A DNA stretch of 64,000 bases, taken from Duganella qianjiadongensis (GTDB lineage: Bacteria; Pseudomonadota; Gammaproteobacteria; Burkholderiales; Burkholderiaceae_D). Below the pieces are notes generated by a model, which saw nothing but the letters and a program-made list of their open reading frames with translations, did no database searches and had not been told where the DNA came from. Of the stretch, positions 63,841 through 64,000 are shown piece after piece (position 1 is the first letter of the stretch; the number at the start of each line of letters is the position of its first letter). A program made the position numbers and the translations under genes. The stretch lies in contig NZ_WWCM01000015.1 of NCBI RefSeq assembly GCF_009857915.1, positions 41,658 through 105,657 of the forward strand, in the 5' to 3' direction.

Positions 63841-64000
63841 GCGGCGGCAACGATGCCCGCTCAGCTTAGTTTACAGCATGCCCTTATACACAAGTCCAGC
63901 CGGAGCCTCGCCCGAGCTGAAACCGGCTTAGCTGGTCAATTTTCGCATCTGCCCTTGTAAACTGCCGACTTTTCGCGTTTACTCTCGTCTTTTGGGTGAC
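63841..64000. other. 160-bp right edge, no gene; possible mobile-element end
   Basis: No open frame of interest. The last ~70 bp contain related direct motifs (TTTTCGCATCTGCC and TTTTCGCGTTTAC, with CTTGTAAAC between), a layout like the multi-repeat ends of some insertion sequences. The rest lies outside the window, so this is only a possibility. Confidence 0.3.

Overview
The window looks like a chromosomal segment of a betaproteobacterium, most likely Oxalobacteraceae (Duganella/Massilia/Janthinobacterium-like). Supporting signs are the GC-rich core, the order mnmG-rsmG-parA-parB-atpIBEFHAGDC, the slmA / pyrimidine nucleotidase / argB neighbourhood, an Lrp-type regulator divergent from a PutA that lacks a DNA-binding domain, several polyhydroxybutyrate (PHB) enzymes, and a pabB-pabC fusion. 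The genus is inference.

Layout. 0-3 kb: end of an unknown gene, rsmD, coaD, a YfhL-type ferredoxin, a secreted chalcone-isomerase-like protein and a small membrane protein. 3-10 kb: a LysR regulator, a chemoreceptor, and the proline catabolic pair lrp-type regulator/putA. 10-14.3 kb: mtnN and a large GGDEF-EAL gene. Each side of the GGDEF-EAL gene carries a copy of the same ~200-bp module: an AT-rich stretch, TAG/TAA trinucleotide repeats, then DnaA boxes at nearly identical spacing. This looks like a duplicated or bipartite replication origin (or a DnaA-titrating locus), with no dnaA in the window. 14.3-26 kb: nitronate monooxygenase, GMC oxidoreductase, a branched-chain amino-acid-type ABC transporter (livGFKHM), 3-hydroxybutyrate oligomer hydrolase, an iron-type alcohol dehydrogenase and a TauE/SafE permease. 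26-38 kb: two inverted parS sites, mnmG-rsmG, parAB and the complete F1Fo ATP synthase operon, all consistent with an origin-proximal position.

38-46 kb: a polyamine/membrane gene set. A leftward, translationally coupled operon (DUF350, SPFH/band-7 with SHOCT tail, double DUF4178 zinc-ribbon membrane protein, a 59-aa Gly-rich peptide, AdoMet decarboxylase) faces a rightward operon (membrane-anchored aminopropyltransferase-like protein, Tat-exported FAD oxidoreductase, PPK2 kinase). 46-59 kb: housekeeping and stress genes (gabD-like, secreted PHB depolymerase, glutathione peroxidase, rhodanese/FtrA pair, DUF1428, pabBC, slmA, HAD nucleotidase, TraB/GumN protein, tRNA-Thr, argB, an ECF sigma/zinc anti-sigma/CWC trio, a PHB-type esterase, a CopG-like regulator).

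59.7-64 kb: composition changes to visibly AT-richer DNA. After ~0.8 kb with no convincing gene comes a His-Xaa-Ser (Hxs) cluster: two radical-SAM maturases (HxsB, HxsC) and HxsA, which carries seven His-Xaa-Ser triplets and a peptidoglycan-binding domain. The usual fourth component, HxsD, is not recognisable in the window. The cluster is probably acquired DNA.
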